Origin: Saprospiraceae bacterium
GTDB lineage: Bacteria > Bacteroidota > Bacteroidia > Chitinophagales > Saprospiraceae
Direction: 5' to 3'
Length of the DNA: 64,000 nucleotides
NCBI GenBank assembly: GCA_020630955.1
Contig: JAHDIE010000007.1
Location: 62,001 to 126,000 of the forward strand
The translations under genes and the position numbers were made by a program. Positions 24,929-34,047 of this stretch are shown piece by piece; position 1 is the stretch's first letter, and each line of letters starts with the position of its first letter. Under the pieces are notes generated by a model. That model was not told the origin of the DNA, ran no database searches, and was given only the letters and a program-made list of their open reading frames with translations.

Positions 24929-26947
24929 TTATTCATTTCTAAGTAGAAATACTTCCAAAGCTCTAATGAATTCGTCTCCTAGATTGCTATTGGCAAAAGC
25001 AATGTAGGCGAATTTTTTATCTGGATTGTAGCCAAATTTACTATCAAAGTCTCCGTTATTTCCTCCGTGTGCTAACAATTTCCCATCTGGAGTATCCTGG
25101 ACGAAAAATCCTTGTGAAATAAATTGAGGTAGCTCAGGGTCATATATTCTTTGTTCTGCATTTAATATGGTGTAAGGTTTGTAGATCAATTCATATGAAT
25201 TTTTATTTAGTACTTTTTCATTCATAAGCGCAAGTATGAAACCTTTAAAAAGGTGTGCATTTGTTAGAAAGCTGGAGGCAGGGCTCGATCGCCATTCTCT
25301 CTCTTTGAATTCAGGGTAAATTTGGCGATGACCCAAAGTCATTCTATTCTTGAGGTGTTCATGATAATTAAAGTATGAGTCTTTTATCTCAAATTGATTG
25401 GCAATTTCTTGCTCGTAAAGCATTTCTATGCTTTTACCCGTAATCTTTTCAATCACTCTACCTAAATAATTAAAGGCCTCTCCAGAGTAATGAAATTCAT
25501 TACCTGGTTCAGCAATTAATTTGGTTTCTCTACCATTTTCCCAAGCATGTGGTCCTCCCCAAGGCCAATTGGGCAAACCAGCCTGATGACCAAGAACAAT
25601 TCTTGCTGTGATAAGTTTAGATCGTTCATCATTTTCAATGTTTGGAAAGGCTAAATATTGATATAGAGGCTTATCCAAATCTATTATGCCTTGCTCAGCC
25701 AATCGCAAAACAAGAACGGCAAAAATGGATTTTGTGATAGATGCAGCTTCAAATAAAGAATAATTGTCTACGGCATCATTTGATAAATTATGTTTTATGC
25801 CTATTGTTTGGTCGTACACTACCTGATTGTCTCTGATGACAACCACAGATACTGCAGGAATTTTGTAATATTCCTTATAAGCATTTACAAAATTGTCAAT
25901 TTCTTTTACTGTTAAAGTTTCAATGGGAAGTGTGCTATTTTCTTTCTTTTCAAATTGCGGAACATCGATAATTTTCAATGTTAAGTCTTCAGATTTTGTG
26001 ATTCCATTATTTGAAATTTTAAATTTTGGAGAACCTATATACTTGAGTTTTCGGGTATTTTGTTTAAAGCCAGCAGAGTAAATTGGAGATGTGAAAAATC
26101 TAGTTGGTTTAAGTTGGTAGTTACCTTCCGGTAAATATTTTTGAAAGTACCCATTTGAATCAATACTTGCTCTTAGCCAAAGTGATGGATTGTCAATAGA
26201 AACAATATCTATGTTGTCAATTCTTTCATTGGTAGGAATAGTACTCATGTCTATTTTTCCTTCTAGTTTACCAACTTTAGGGTTTTTATCAGATAATAAT
26301 AGTTGTCCTAATCTTTCTGAAGCAATACTTTTCGCAAATAATCCTTTCCAAAGTAGAATTGCATCATTTTCTGATTTTCCGTCAAAATCATTAATCATAA
26401 AGTCAAGTCCGATAACATTATTTGCTCTTATTTTATCTTTGATTTCCAATCTCCATTCGTATTGCGTAATGTTTCCTGCTCTCTTGCGTTGGACCTGAGC
26501 CTGCTCTAAAGTCATAAATAAATTTCTCCCATCAAATGCTTCTTGTTTATGATTCACTTCCAACAGTTTGGAAGTTGCAGTATAGTACAGTGGAGCGCCA
26601 CCTTTTCTATCGTGCGTTGGATCAATGTATAAAAGTATATTATCTCCCGGACTGTTTTCTGAGCCATCGTCTTCAATTAGGTAATCATCTATTACCTTTA
26701 AGGCAATGTAAATCGCCTGTTCTTCTTCATTATAGGCTGCAGAAAACTGAGCGCTAAAGTCTTCGTTTGACTGATTGGCATCTCCATAATGATTAACTAA
26801 ATTGTACCAATTTACTTCTTCAGGCCAATCCTTAAAGCTTCCGTCAATGGTTAGCGGATTTGTGGGAATTGCAATGGCGGTTTCTTGAGAAAATAATTGG
26901 GAGATAACAAAAACGAATGGAAAAATTGAAAAGAATAATTTATACAT
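24929..26947 (-). CDS. Secreted serine hydrolase: CBM9-like domain plus class C beta-lactamase-like domain
   Basis: A 672-residue exported protein. Signal peptide at 1-20; a sugar-binding-like CBM9 domain at about 22-215 (IDGSFKDWPEEVNW, NILLYIDPTHDRKGGAPLYY); a linker; then a beta-lactamase/penicillin-binding-protein-C fold from about 345. The catalytic Ser403 and Lys406 lie in SITK, the Tyr motif is YSG, and the C-terminal motif is HGGNNG. Such enzymes act as esterases, D-aminopeptidases or peptidases rather than necessarily on beta-lactams. It lies 2 bp after the C45-like gene, so the two are cotranscribed. Confidence 0.82.
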   Translation of the reverse strand: MYKLFFSIFPFVFVISQLFSQETAIAIPTNPLTIDGSFKDWPEEVNWYNLVNHYGDANQSNEDFSAQFSAAYNEEEQAIYIALKVIDDYLIEDDGSENSPGDNILLYIDPTHDRKGGAPLYYTATSKLLEVNHKQEAFDGRNLFMTLEQAQVQRKRAGNITQYEWRLEIKDKIRANNVIGLDFMINDFDGKSENDAILLWKGLFAKSIASERLGQLLLSDKNPKVGKLEGKIDMSTIPTNERIDNIDIVSIDNPSLWLRASIDSNGYFQKYLPEGNYQLKPTRFFTSPIYSAGFKQNTRKLKYIGSPKFKISNNGITKSEDLTLKIIDVPQFEKKENSTLPIETLTVKEIDNFVNAYKEYYKIPAVSVVVIRDNQVVYDQTIGIKHNLSNDAVDNYSLFEAASITKSIFAVLVLRLAEQGIIDLDKPLYQYLAFPNIENDERSKLITARIVLGHQAGLPNWPWGGPHAWENGRETKLIAEPGNEFHYSGEAFNYLGRVIEKITGKSIEMLYEQEIANQFEIKDSYFNYHEHLKNRMTLGHRQIYPEFKEREWRSSPASSFLTNAHLFKGFILALMNEKVLNKNSYELIYKPYTILNAEQRIYDPELPQFISQGFFVQDTPDGKLLAHGGNNGDFDSKFGYNPDKKFAYIAFANSNLGDEFIRALEVFLLRNE

Positions 26948-26949
26948 AA

Positions 26950-28029
26950 TTAAAATTTTAGAAATATTGATTCCTTTGTTGATGGATTAATGAATTCAAT
27001 ATGCGGATTAGAGTTCTTTTTGAAAGAAACAATAAACCGCAAATAAGTTTCTTTATTTAGTATTGGAGTTTGTGCACAAATTTCATTGATTTCTTTCGGG
27101 ATATCGACATTAGGATTATTGCTTAGCTCCATTCTAATTGAGTCCATAAAATGATACCGTGAACAATTTGGTTTTTTGTAAATTTCATATTTGTAATCAT
27201 CATTTTTGATAGGGAAATTGGTGTGGGCATGAAACTCATTTTCAGCGACCGAAATCCATTTTGTTTGATTTTTTGAAATCTCGGCACTTACAACCCATTC
27301 GTGATTAATCATTAGTAGATTTTGACCTATGGTTAATGGCACATTTTCTACAAATGCTTTAGCAGAATTTGTGGATTTGGTAGCCAATAATTTTCTGATG
27401 TAAAAAGGCAATGGAAGTGCATTTTTATTCATTTTCAGCATTGGGAGTGAATTACAACTTACCGCGAGGTTTGTAGAAACTCCGCTTAAGGCAATGCAAC
27501 CTGGCATTGTGAAAACATAGTGTTCTTTGTGCTGTAAAATTATTCTTTGACCATTGCCATGAAAGAATTCAGGCAAATCTTGATTATAGGCTAAAGTATT
27601 TTCATGCATTCCATTAAAAGCAATATTTGAGCAAGACTCAAAATTGGCAGTACAGTAATTGAAAATTTCTTCACCCAAATTGTATAGAAGTACTAGCTCT
27701 CGAGTAATTTCTGCTCCATCTGCAATTCCGTTTATTTCTTCTAAAAATTCAGGTGCATGTAAATTTATTGAACCCAAAAAATTTGTGTGTTTATGGACTA
27801 TGTTTGACATACTGTCCCTATTTATGTTTAAATAAGACTTAATAGCTTGCTCCCAGTTTTGGATTTGATGGCTGATTTCCTTCTTCATGATCTGTCCATG
27901 CTTCAATCCATTTTCATAAAAGGATCCATATTGAGGGATAATTATAATTGAGCTAGCTTTTGGAACCTCTGTATTGGTTGTACAAGCAGCGCTAAACATC
28001 ATCAGTAGAACAAAATAATATCTTGTCAT
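26950..28029 (-). CDS. C45 (acyl-CoA:6-APA acyltransferase-like) Ntn-hydrolase lipoprotein
   Basis: A 359-residue lipoprotein (lipobox Cys16 in MFSAAC). The central block EEINGIADGAEITRELVLLYN (about 97-117) followed by Cys133 in ESCSNIAFNG and TLAYNQD (about 145-151) is the layout of the peptidase C45 / penicillin acyltransferase family. There the Cys becomes the N-terminal nucleophile after self-cleavage. Natural substrates in bacteria are N-acyl amides or peptides. It stands directly before a beta-lactamase-fold hydrolase in the same operon, and an AraC gene is 41 bp upstream. Confidence 0.68.
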   Translation of the reverse strand: MTRYYFVLLMMFSAACTTNTEVPKASSIIIIPQYGSFYENGLKHGQIMKKEISHQIQNWEQAIKSYLNINRDSMSNIVHKHTNFLGSINLHAPEFLEEINGIADGAEITRELVLLYNLGEEIFNYCTANFESCSNIAFNGMHENTLAYNQDLPEFFHGNGQRIILQHKEHYVFTMPGCIALSGVSTNLAVSCNSLPMLKMNKNALPLPFYIRKLLATKSTNSAKAFVENVPLTIGQNLLMINHEWVVSAEISKNQTKWISVAENEFHAHTNFPIKNDDYKYEIYKKPNCSRYHFMDSIRMELSNNPNVDIPKEINEICAQTPILNKETYLRFIVSFKKNSNPHIEFINPSTKESIFLKF

Positions 28030-28070
28030 AAGTGTAGTTGAAAAGTCAAATTTAGATTGCTTTTGCTAAG

Positions 28071-28889
28071 CTAAATTGTATAATAGCGAAAAGTTTCTTT
28101 TTCGTCAGTGATGAATATGCTTTGATGTGGAATTTTATTGGGCGAGTAGCCCCAATATTTCTTAAACAGTCTATTCAAATGAGCTTGGTCATAGAAGCCA
28201 TGTTTGTAAGAAAGATTAGTGATGGTTAGTTTTTTAGGATTGTTTTTTAACTCTTCGGTAAATTTTCTGAATCGAATTCCAATGGCATATTGTTGAGGAG
28301 ACAAACCTATGCCTTTCGTAAATTTATTTTCAATGGTTCGAGCAGAAAGTCTTGTGTCTTTTAAGTAAGTATCCTTTGCTTGTTTAAAATCAATATAGCC
28401 GGTGTCAAGTAAAGAGCAACAATTTTGGAGAATTCTCCAATTTGTTTGTTCGCCATCTGCGTTACTTAATTCTTGACTTATAATGTTGAGAATGGTGTTG
28501 AGGTCTATTACAGAGTCTAAATCCTTTAATTTATTAAATAATGCTTTGTTTAATTCTTCGAATGGAACAGTGTTGTTTAGACTTTCTCTAAAATCAAATT
28601 TAGAAAGGATGCTTATAATCCAAGGTTCAAGTTTTATAAATGTGATGTGCGTATCGGGAAGAATTTCTAAATCTAAGGGTTGATTCATTTGTCCTCCTAA
28701 GTAGATTCCTTTTGTGAAAGTTTCAGTTTTACAATTTCTAATAGTTCGATATCCATTTCCTTTTACAAAAACGAGTTCAAATCTACCGTCTCCTACCATG
28801 ATGCCGGTATTTCGCTTATACATGGAAGAGGAATTTTCCAAGATCCAAACCTTTTTAATGAATCGATGATATTTTGAATTTACTTTCAT
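28071..28889 (-). CDS. AraC family transcriptional regulator
   Basis: A 272-residue regulator. The N-terminal 150 residues look like the DUF6597-type sensor seen in many Bacteroidota AraC proteins (DGRFELVFVKGNGYR, IYLGGQMNQPLDLEI). The C-terminal part is the AraC DNA-binding domain (KDTRLSARTIENKFTKGIGLSPQQY; LTITNLSYKHGFYDQAHLNRLFKKYWGYSP). The C45-like and serine hydrolase genes follow on the same strand after 41 bp, so it is probably their regulator and may be cotranscribed with them. Confidence 0.86.
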   Translation of the reverse strand: MKVNSKYHRFIKKVWILENSSSMYKRNTGIMVGDGRFELVFVKGNGYRTIRNCKTETFTKGIYLGGQMNQPLDLEILPDTHITFIKLEPWIISILSKFDFRESLNNTVPFEELNKALFNKLKDLDSVIDLNTILNIISQELSNADGEQTNWRILQNCCSLLDTGYIDFKQAKDTYLKDTRLSARTIENKFTKGIGLSPQQYAIGIRFRKFTEELKNNPKKLTITNLSYKHGFYDQAHLNRLFKKYWGYSPNKIPHQSIFITDEKETFRYYTI

Positions 28890-29203
28890 TATTTACAGAA
28901 GTAATCGATCATCAATAATATGAAGGTAAAGAAAGGTAGTTTTCTGAATCAATGGGCTGAGCTGACTGGTTATCTAATCCAACGTTTATTCGAAGTTAGA
29001 TATTTCTTTGGTGTTCCACAAGTTGTTTAATGTCCTTCAGTTATCACAATTGTTGTGAAAATACAGGGTTAAGTTAATACTACTCCAATTTTTATATCAG
29101 GCTTTGTGTGATGAAATTCATCGAGTAGGTGCTTAACATCTCATTTACAATAATTTACACTTTGTTAATTTAATCTATGCTTGCAAGTGTTAATTTTATC
29201 GCC
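28890..29203. other. 314-bp divergent intergenic region with two small palindromes
   Basis: Separates the AraC gene (-) from the hydrolase lipoprotein gene (+). It holds two perfect inverted repeats, TCACAA-TTG-TTGTGA at 29044-29058 and GATGAA-A-TTCATC at 29110-29122, which could be regulator sites. I see no coding frame of note, no terminator and no clear TAnnTTTG box. Confidence 0.45.
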
Positions 29204-30115
29204 ATGAAAAACAAAGCTATTTTATTCTTATTCACGACTTGCTTTTTATTGAGTTGCACAAGCAGCAAAGATGATATTGTCTCAAAAAACATTAAAAATA
29301 TTGAAGTGTTCAATGATTTGATTTCCTATCAGTATTTGTACAATTCGAGTAATGTAGCTAATGGACCAATTATAGAATCCTATGAAATCAAATATCGGGT
29401 TGATGGATTAATGATCACGGGTTATATCCATAAACCAAAAGCTGAGGATAAAATTTTCCCTGCCATTATTTATTGTCGTGGTGGTAATAGGGATTTTGGA
29501 ACCATCGATAGGAATGAATTAGAAAAACAAAGAGATCTTGCAGGCGGTGGTTTTGTTGTGTTGGCTAGTCAGCTACGCGGAAATATTTTTAGTCAAGGAT
29601 ATGACCAAATGGGTGGGGACGATCTTCAGGACATTATAAAATTGATTGAGATCGCTCAGAATCTTCCTTTTGTGGATGGAGAAAGAATTGGAATTCATGG
29701 AGTATCCAGAGGCGGAAGGAATGCTTACCAAATAAGTAGACTGAGTGATGAAATTCAATCGGTATCAGTTATTGGCACTTCTGTAGATATACGCGATAGT
29801 CACTCACATCGACCTGATAAATACACCAAAGTGAATTTACCTTTAATTGGGGATACCATAAATTATAAAGAGGAATATGATAAGCGGTCTCCGATTCTTT
29901 GGGTAGATGAATTAAATGAACCTTTACTTATTCTACATGGAAGGGATGATTGGCGTTCTAAAGTAGAATTGGTAGAACGAATTATACCAGAATTGCAAAA
30001 GCATGAAAAGGAATTTGAGTATCATTTTATTGATGGAGGTACCCATGGATTGGGTTCGCATCGTGAGTTGAGAGATAGTCTAATAATCGATTGGCATTCT
30101 CGGTATTTAAAGTGA
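29204..30115 (+). CDS. S9-like alpha/beta-hydrolase lipoprotein
   Basis: A 303-residue lipoprotein from ATG 29204, where a proper lipoprotein signal begins (FLFTTCFLLSC). It has the prolyl-oligopeptidase-type hydrolase fold: the nucleophile Ser sits in GVSRGGRNAYQ, the acid in LILHGRDDWRS, and the His in DGGTHGLGS. GxSxG is preserved, so an active serine hydrolase (peptidase or esterase) is likely. It overlaps the end of the convergent TrpF-like gene by 9 bp. A start at 29177 is possible but would place residues before the signal. Confidence 0.8.
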   Translation: MKNKAILFLFTTCFLLSCTSSKDDIVSKNIKNIEVFNDLISYQYLYNSSNVANGPIIESYEIKYRVDGLMITGYIHKPKAEDKIFPAIIYCRGGNRDFGTIDRNELEKQRDLAGGGFVVLASQLRGNIFSQGYDQMGGDDLQDIIKLIEIAQNLPFVDGERIGIHGVSRGGRNAYQISRLSDEIQSVSVIGTSVDIRDSHSHRPDKYTKVNLPLIGDTINYKEEYDKRSPILWVDELNEPLLILHGRDDWRSKVELVERIIPELQKHEKEFEYHFIDGGTHGLGSHRELRDSLIIDWHSRYLK

Positions 30116-30793
30116 CATTCCTTGGTCTACAGCTTTGAAAAAGTCTGCTAATTTTGTTTCATTCAAAACATTATTGCTTCTGACGCCACTGCAAAGATCA
30201 AGCCCGAAAGGATTTACTTGCTCTATGGCTCTGGATACATTTGAGCTATTTAGTCCTCCAGCGAGAATGATGGGAGTTGCAGACAGTTCAACAATTTTTT
30301 TACTTATTTCCCAATTGTGTGTCTTGCCTGTACCTCCTAATGTTTTTATTTTGGCGTTTGGATTGCCACTATCCAAAAGAATAAAATCTACTTGATTTTT
30401 CAAATCCAAAACTTCTTGAATGGACTTTTCATTTTGTACATGGATTACTTGTACAATCTTTAAGGACGGAAATTTAAATCTAAGTTTTTGATATACCGTT
30501 TTTTCTATCTTGTCAACAATCTGAATATAATCTGGATTAAACTTTTCAATTTGTTCAATTATGTCTGAAGCCTGTGACTTACTGGTAAGTAGGAATGTCG
30601 CTATATCATTTGGGATGGCATTTGAAATTTGCAATATTACATCATCTTCAATGATGCCAGGTCCACTTGGCATAGAGCTAACTAGCCCAAGGGCAGAAGC
30701 TCCATATTTTATGGCCAAGTTGGCTTCTTCAACGCTACTAATACAACATATTTTTATAAATTGCTTTTCTTGATAAAGATTATACATAAGCAT
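30107..30793 (-). CDS. Divergent phosphoribosylanthranilate isomerase (TrpF-like)
   Basis: A 228-residue TIM-barrel protein of the TrpF family. FIKICCIS near the N-terminus carries the catalytic Cys16, Asp141 in FILLDSG is the partner acid, GGTG (153-156) and LAGGLN (177-182) bind phosphate, and DLCSGVR (199-205) is the end motif. The usual SPR loop is replaced by MPSGPG (41-46), which marks a distinct clade. No other trp gene is nearby, so tryptophan synthesis is not certain; a related isomerisation is possible. Confidence 0.72.
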   Translation of the reverse strand: MLMYNLYQEKQFIKICCISSVEEANLAIKYGASALGLVSSMPSGPGIIEDDVILQISNAIPNDIATFLLTSKSQASDIIEQIEKFNPDYIQIVDKIEKTVYQKLRFKFPSLKIVQVIHVQNEKSIQEVLDLKNQVDFILLDSGNPNAKIKTLGGTGKTHNWEISKKIVELSATPIILAGGLNSSNVSRAIEQVNPFGLDLCSGVRSNNVLNETKLADFFKAVDQGMSL

Positions 30794-30846
30794 CTCTTTA
30801 TTAATTTGACTAACATAAGGTTTCTTTCTTTTTCATTTGTCAATTT

Positions 30847-33800
30847 TTAGTAAATTTCTTCAAATTTAAAATCATGAACTTCAAGAAACCATTGATTCAC
30901 AAGAGGATGATGAATGTCGGAGATTTTATTTTTAAGAAATTCAACAAATTGTTCTGAATTGGGATAATTGGATCCGCTATATTCTTTATGAAAGTGCTGA
31001 AGTATCTTCAAGAATTCTTCTTCACCTATTATTTTACTTATTTGGTGAAATGCAATTGTACCTTTGCCATAAGCAATGTAATCCTGATTGGATCTTACTT
31101 TGAACAAAGGAGGTTCTTTTCCTTTTTCTCTTTTACGTCCCCTTTGATATCTTTCGAATTGTTGTTCAAGAAATTTGTTTGCCATTTCTTGGCCTTTATA
31201 TTTTTTGTAAATACAAAATGTTAGGTATTCTGTAATACTTTCTGAAATCATCTTCGCCCCTGGTCCTTTGGCAGGTTTAAGTTGATTTCCAAACCATTCA
31301 TGGGTCAACTCATGGGCCATTACATAAAAAGCTAAATTGGATTTATTCTTCATAGCATTGGTATTGAGATTAAATAATAATTCCGATGAAGGGATATTAT
31401 TACAACTTAGCGTTGCTGCATATCTTTCTAGGATATGAGGATACTCAATAATTCGAACATGCTCATGAGGGTAGTTTCCAAATTGGCGATTATAATCTAA
31501 TGAGGCTTTAATCCCTTCAAACATTTCATCAAAATTATAGCTATGGTTCTCGTGATGCATTAATTCAATTTTAGTAGAATCTGAGTATTCTCTAGCAGTG
31601 AGATATTTACCCGAGTGAAAAGAAAAATTAATTTTAATTGGAAATGATGTTGCATAGCTAAAATAATTTCGATTTCCATCTTTGAAACTATCTACTAAAA
31701 CTCCAGGAGATATAGCAATTTGATCTTCTGAGGTACTAATTTTAGTATGCAGATGGATGGTATGTGCATCGTCATGGAAATAGTGAAATTGTCTTGAGTT
31801 GTCAAGGTCTTCCTTAAATTGATATCCAATTCTTGGAAGAATATCATGTTTTAAAAATGTTCCGTTTGTTAGGACATTAGAATTTCTAGTGAAAGTTGTA
31901 TTTTTTCCATTTCGAATATCAAATTTAAAAGTCAAACTATCGCCTGGGTTTAATTGCTCCTTTAAGATAAATAATTGAGATTTCATGATTTTATCTTCTA
32001 GAATAAGTTCAGCTTTATCCTCCAAATATATATTACTAATCTCATCAAACCCAGTTCTAATCAATAGTGTATCAATATTGTCATGACTATTGTTGATTAG
32101 TTTAGTAACTCCCTCTGCATAGAAGTTTTGTGTGCGGGGAAATAAATCTAGCTTTAAATCTATTTCGGTAATGATTGGCTGAGTTATGTTTGCATATTTA
32201 TTCCATACGGCTTTATGTTCGTTCAGTGCTTTTTTTAATTGTTTTGAACTATAATTATTTTGCTTTTCGTTCTTTTCTTCTTTGTATAGGCTTAAAGCAA
32301 AATAGGTAAAATTTAGAACGAATAATAAAAGTAGTAATGCATTGACTGGATTTAATCTCTGTTTGATCAAATGTAACCGTTCTTTAAATGAGCTTGCAGA
32401 TCCTCGTCTCCAGAAAAAAGCCAAGCAAGGAATGATTACAAAAGCGAAGCTTAACCAATAGTTGCTAACTAAAAAATATCCTTTCAGTTGATTTCCGAAT
32501 CCATTAAAATCGGAGTATTCCAAATTGGGCATCAAGTTGTACGCAAGAAGATGAGTGTTTATTCCTAATTGATCCAATGATTGTGAACCCAACCAAAGGC
32601 AAGAAAGTAAAAACAAACCAATCATACGATTTGATATCAATGAATGAAATAAAAGACTTGTAATTGTCCAAACAAACAAACTAGGTAAACTTAAAATGAA
32701 GAGTTGGATAAAATACAAATCGAACTCAAAATGATAGTACTTGTTTGCTAGTTGGATGATTATACTAACCAATAGAAACAAGATAAGTTGAAATACTTGC
32801 ATAGCAGATACCGCCAATACCTTTGATCCAATGAGTTGCCAATTTTGAATGGGAGTAGCATCCATCAATAGATGCATTTTGTTTATCCTACTTCTTTCTA
32901 CAATGAGGTTTGAAAAGAGAAAGGTGCAAAAGATAATAATTACAGAATAGATTTTTAATGGTGCGCCAATGAAAAGTCTGGTCAATGGCAACAAATTAAA
33001 ATCTCCAGTGTTGACTACTTTCAATTGGATAAAAAAAATGGTAATAATTCCAAAACTGGATGAAAGGATAAACATCCAGCTATTAAATATTTGCCTTAAG
33101 TCTGAAATTGAAAGAAGCAAAGTGTATCTGATTTTCGCTAATATGTCATGTCTGATATGGACAGTGAATTCAGTAGATCTAGGCTTTGTGCTGCTTTCCA
33201 ATAATTCTTTTGGTTTAGCTTGTTGGCCAAATTCAATAGGTTTTTTAAATAGAAAATCAAACTTCTTATGTAAGAAATAGAACATAATAAGTGCTAAGCT
33301 CATCCAAAATAGTCTATTAGCAACAAGCATTTTGGACAATGGTAAACTGCTTGAATTTCTCGTTGTTTGTGTCCAATCTTCCGTTGCCAAATAAAAAGCG
33401 TTTTGAGCAAAGGGGTCTAATAAGGCCAAAGTCCTAGGATAATTAAAAAGAGCGTTTTCTAAAATGATTTGTAGGAGGACAAAACAAAAAATGACTACGA
33501 ATCCAGCAAACAGATTTCTTGTCAATGTCACACTAGTAAAGACAAATACACCAATAATTATCAATGTCCATAGCAAGTAAAAAAAGTAAGCAACTAGATA
33601 TGCCTTAAATTGAAAATTGGTAATTTGGGGATTGTTTTTTCCTAGCATTATTTCTCCAAAATATATCCCTGCAAAGACAAAGAATGAGCACAGTGCTACA
33701 AAAAGAGCAGCGCTCCAGAATTTTCCATTTAAATATTGGAATTTTTTAATTGGAAAGCTGAAGAGAATAAGATGACTATTATGGCGGTAATCTCTAAAGC

Positions 33801-34047
33801 TTCCAAGGCCAAAGAATATCACCAATACAAATAATAAAAATTTTGCAAACAAAAAACCATTAAGACATAAAGCATACGGTGAGTTTAGAAAATTTACTGA
33901 CTCTTTTGTTTCGATTGGACCATCAAAAAAGCCACCAGTTCCAAGCATGATAAACCACGAAAAACAAAGGAAGCTTACCAATAAAAAGTAGCTAAGCGGA
34001 GATTTTAGCCAGTACCTTAATTCATAATTAAATATGGGATTATACAT
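30847..34047 (-). CDS. ABC transporter permease fused to M1 family aminopeptidase
   Basis: A 1066-residue inner-membrane protein. Residues 1-590 hold about twelve membrane segments arranged as two ABC-2-type permease halves. The C-terminal 470 residues are an M1-like zinc peptidase domain with HELTH (His912, Glu913, His916) and the third ligand Glu936 in SES, facing the periplasm. This fusion recurs in Bacteroidota next to a dedicated ABC ATPase. Here the ATPase gene is directly upstream and overlaps by 8 bp. Substrate unknown; the peptidase may process an exported peptide. Confidence 0.85.
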   Translation of the reverse strand: MYNPIFNYELRYWLKSPLSYFLLVSFLCFSWFIMLGTGGFFDGPIETKESVNFLNSPYALCLNGFLFAKFLLFVLVIFFGLGSFRDYRHNSHLILFSFPIKKFQYLNGKFWSAALFVALCSFFVFAGIYFGEIMLGKNNPQITNFQFKAYLVAYFFYLLWTLIIIGVFVFTSVTLTRNLFAGFVVIFCFVLLQIILENALFNYPRTLALLDPFAQNAFYLATEDWTQTTRNSSSLPLSKMLVANRLFWMSLALIMFYFLHKKFDFLFKKPIEFGQQAKPKELLESSTKPRSTEFTVHIRHDILAKIRYTLLLSISDLRQIFNSWMFILSSSFGIITIFFIQLKVVNTGDFNLLPLTRLFIGAPLKIYSVIIIFCTFLFSNLIVERSRINKMHLLMDATPIQNWQLIGSKVLAVSAMQVFQLILFLLVSIIIQLANKYYHFEFDLYFIQLFILSLPSLFVWTITSLLFHSLISNRMIGLFLLSCLWLGSQSLDQLGINTHLLAYNLMPNLEYSDFNGFGNQLKGYFLVSNYWLSFAFVIIPCLAFFWRRGSASSFKERLHLIKQRLNPVNALLLLLFVLNFTYFALSLYKEEKNEKQNNYSSKQLKKALNEHKAVWNKYANITQPIITEIDLKLDLFPRTQNFYAEGVTKLINNSHDNIDTLLIRTGFDEISNIYLEDKAELILEDKIMKSQLFILKEQLNPGDSLTFKFDIRNGKNTTFTRNSNVLTNGTFLKHDILPRIGYQFKEDLDNSRQFHYFHDDAHTIHLHTKISTSEDQIAISPGVLVDSFKDGNRNYFSYATSFPIKINFSFHSGKYLTAREYSDSTKIELMHHENHSYNFDEMFEGIKASLDYNRQFGNYPHEHVRIIEYPHILERYAATLSCNNIPSSELLFNLNTNAMKNKSNLAFYVMAHELTHEWFGNQLKPAKGPGAKMISESITEYLTFCIYKKYKGQEMANKFLEQQFERYQRGRKREKGKEPPLFKVRSNQDYIAYGKGTIAFHQISKIIGEEEFLKILQHFHKEYSGSNYPNSEQFVEFLKNKISDIHHPLVNQWFLEVHDFKFEEIY

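Noticed and set aside
29044-29058. CRP-type site
   Set aside because: The half-sites are in the opposite orientation (TCACA then TGTGA) to a CRP site.
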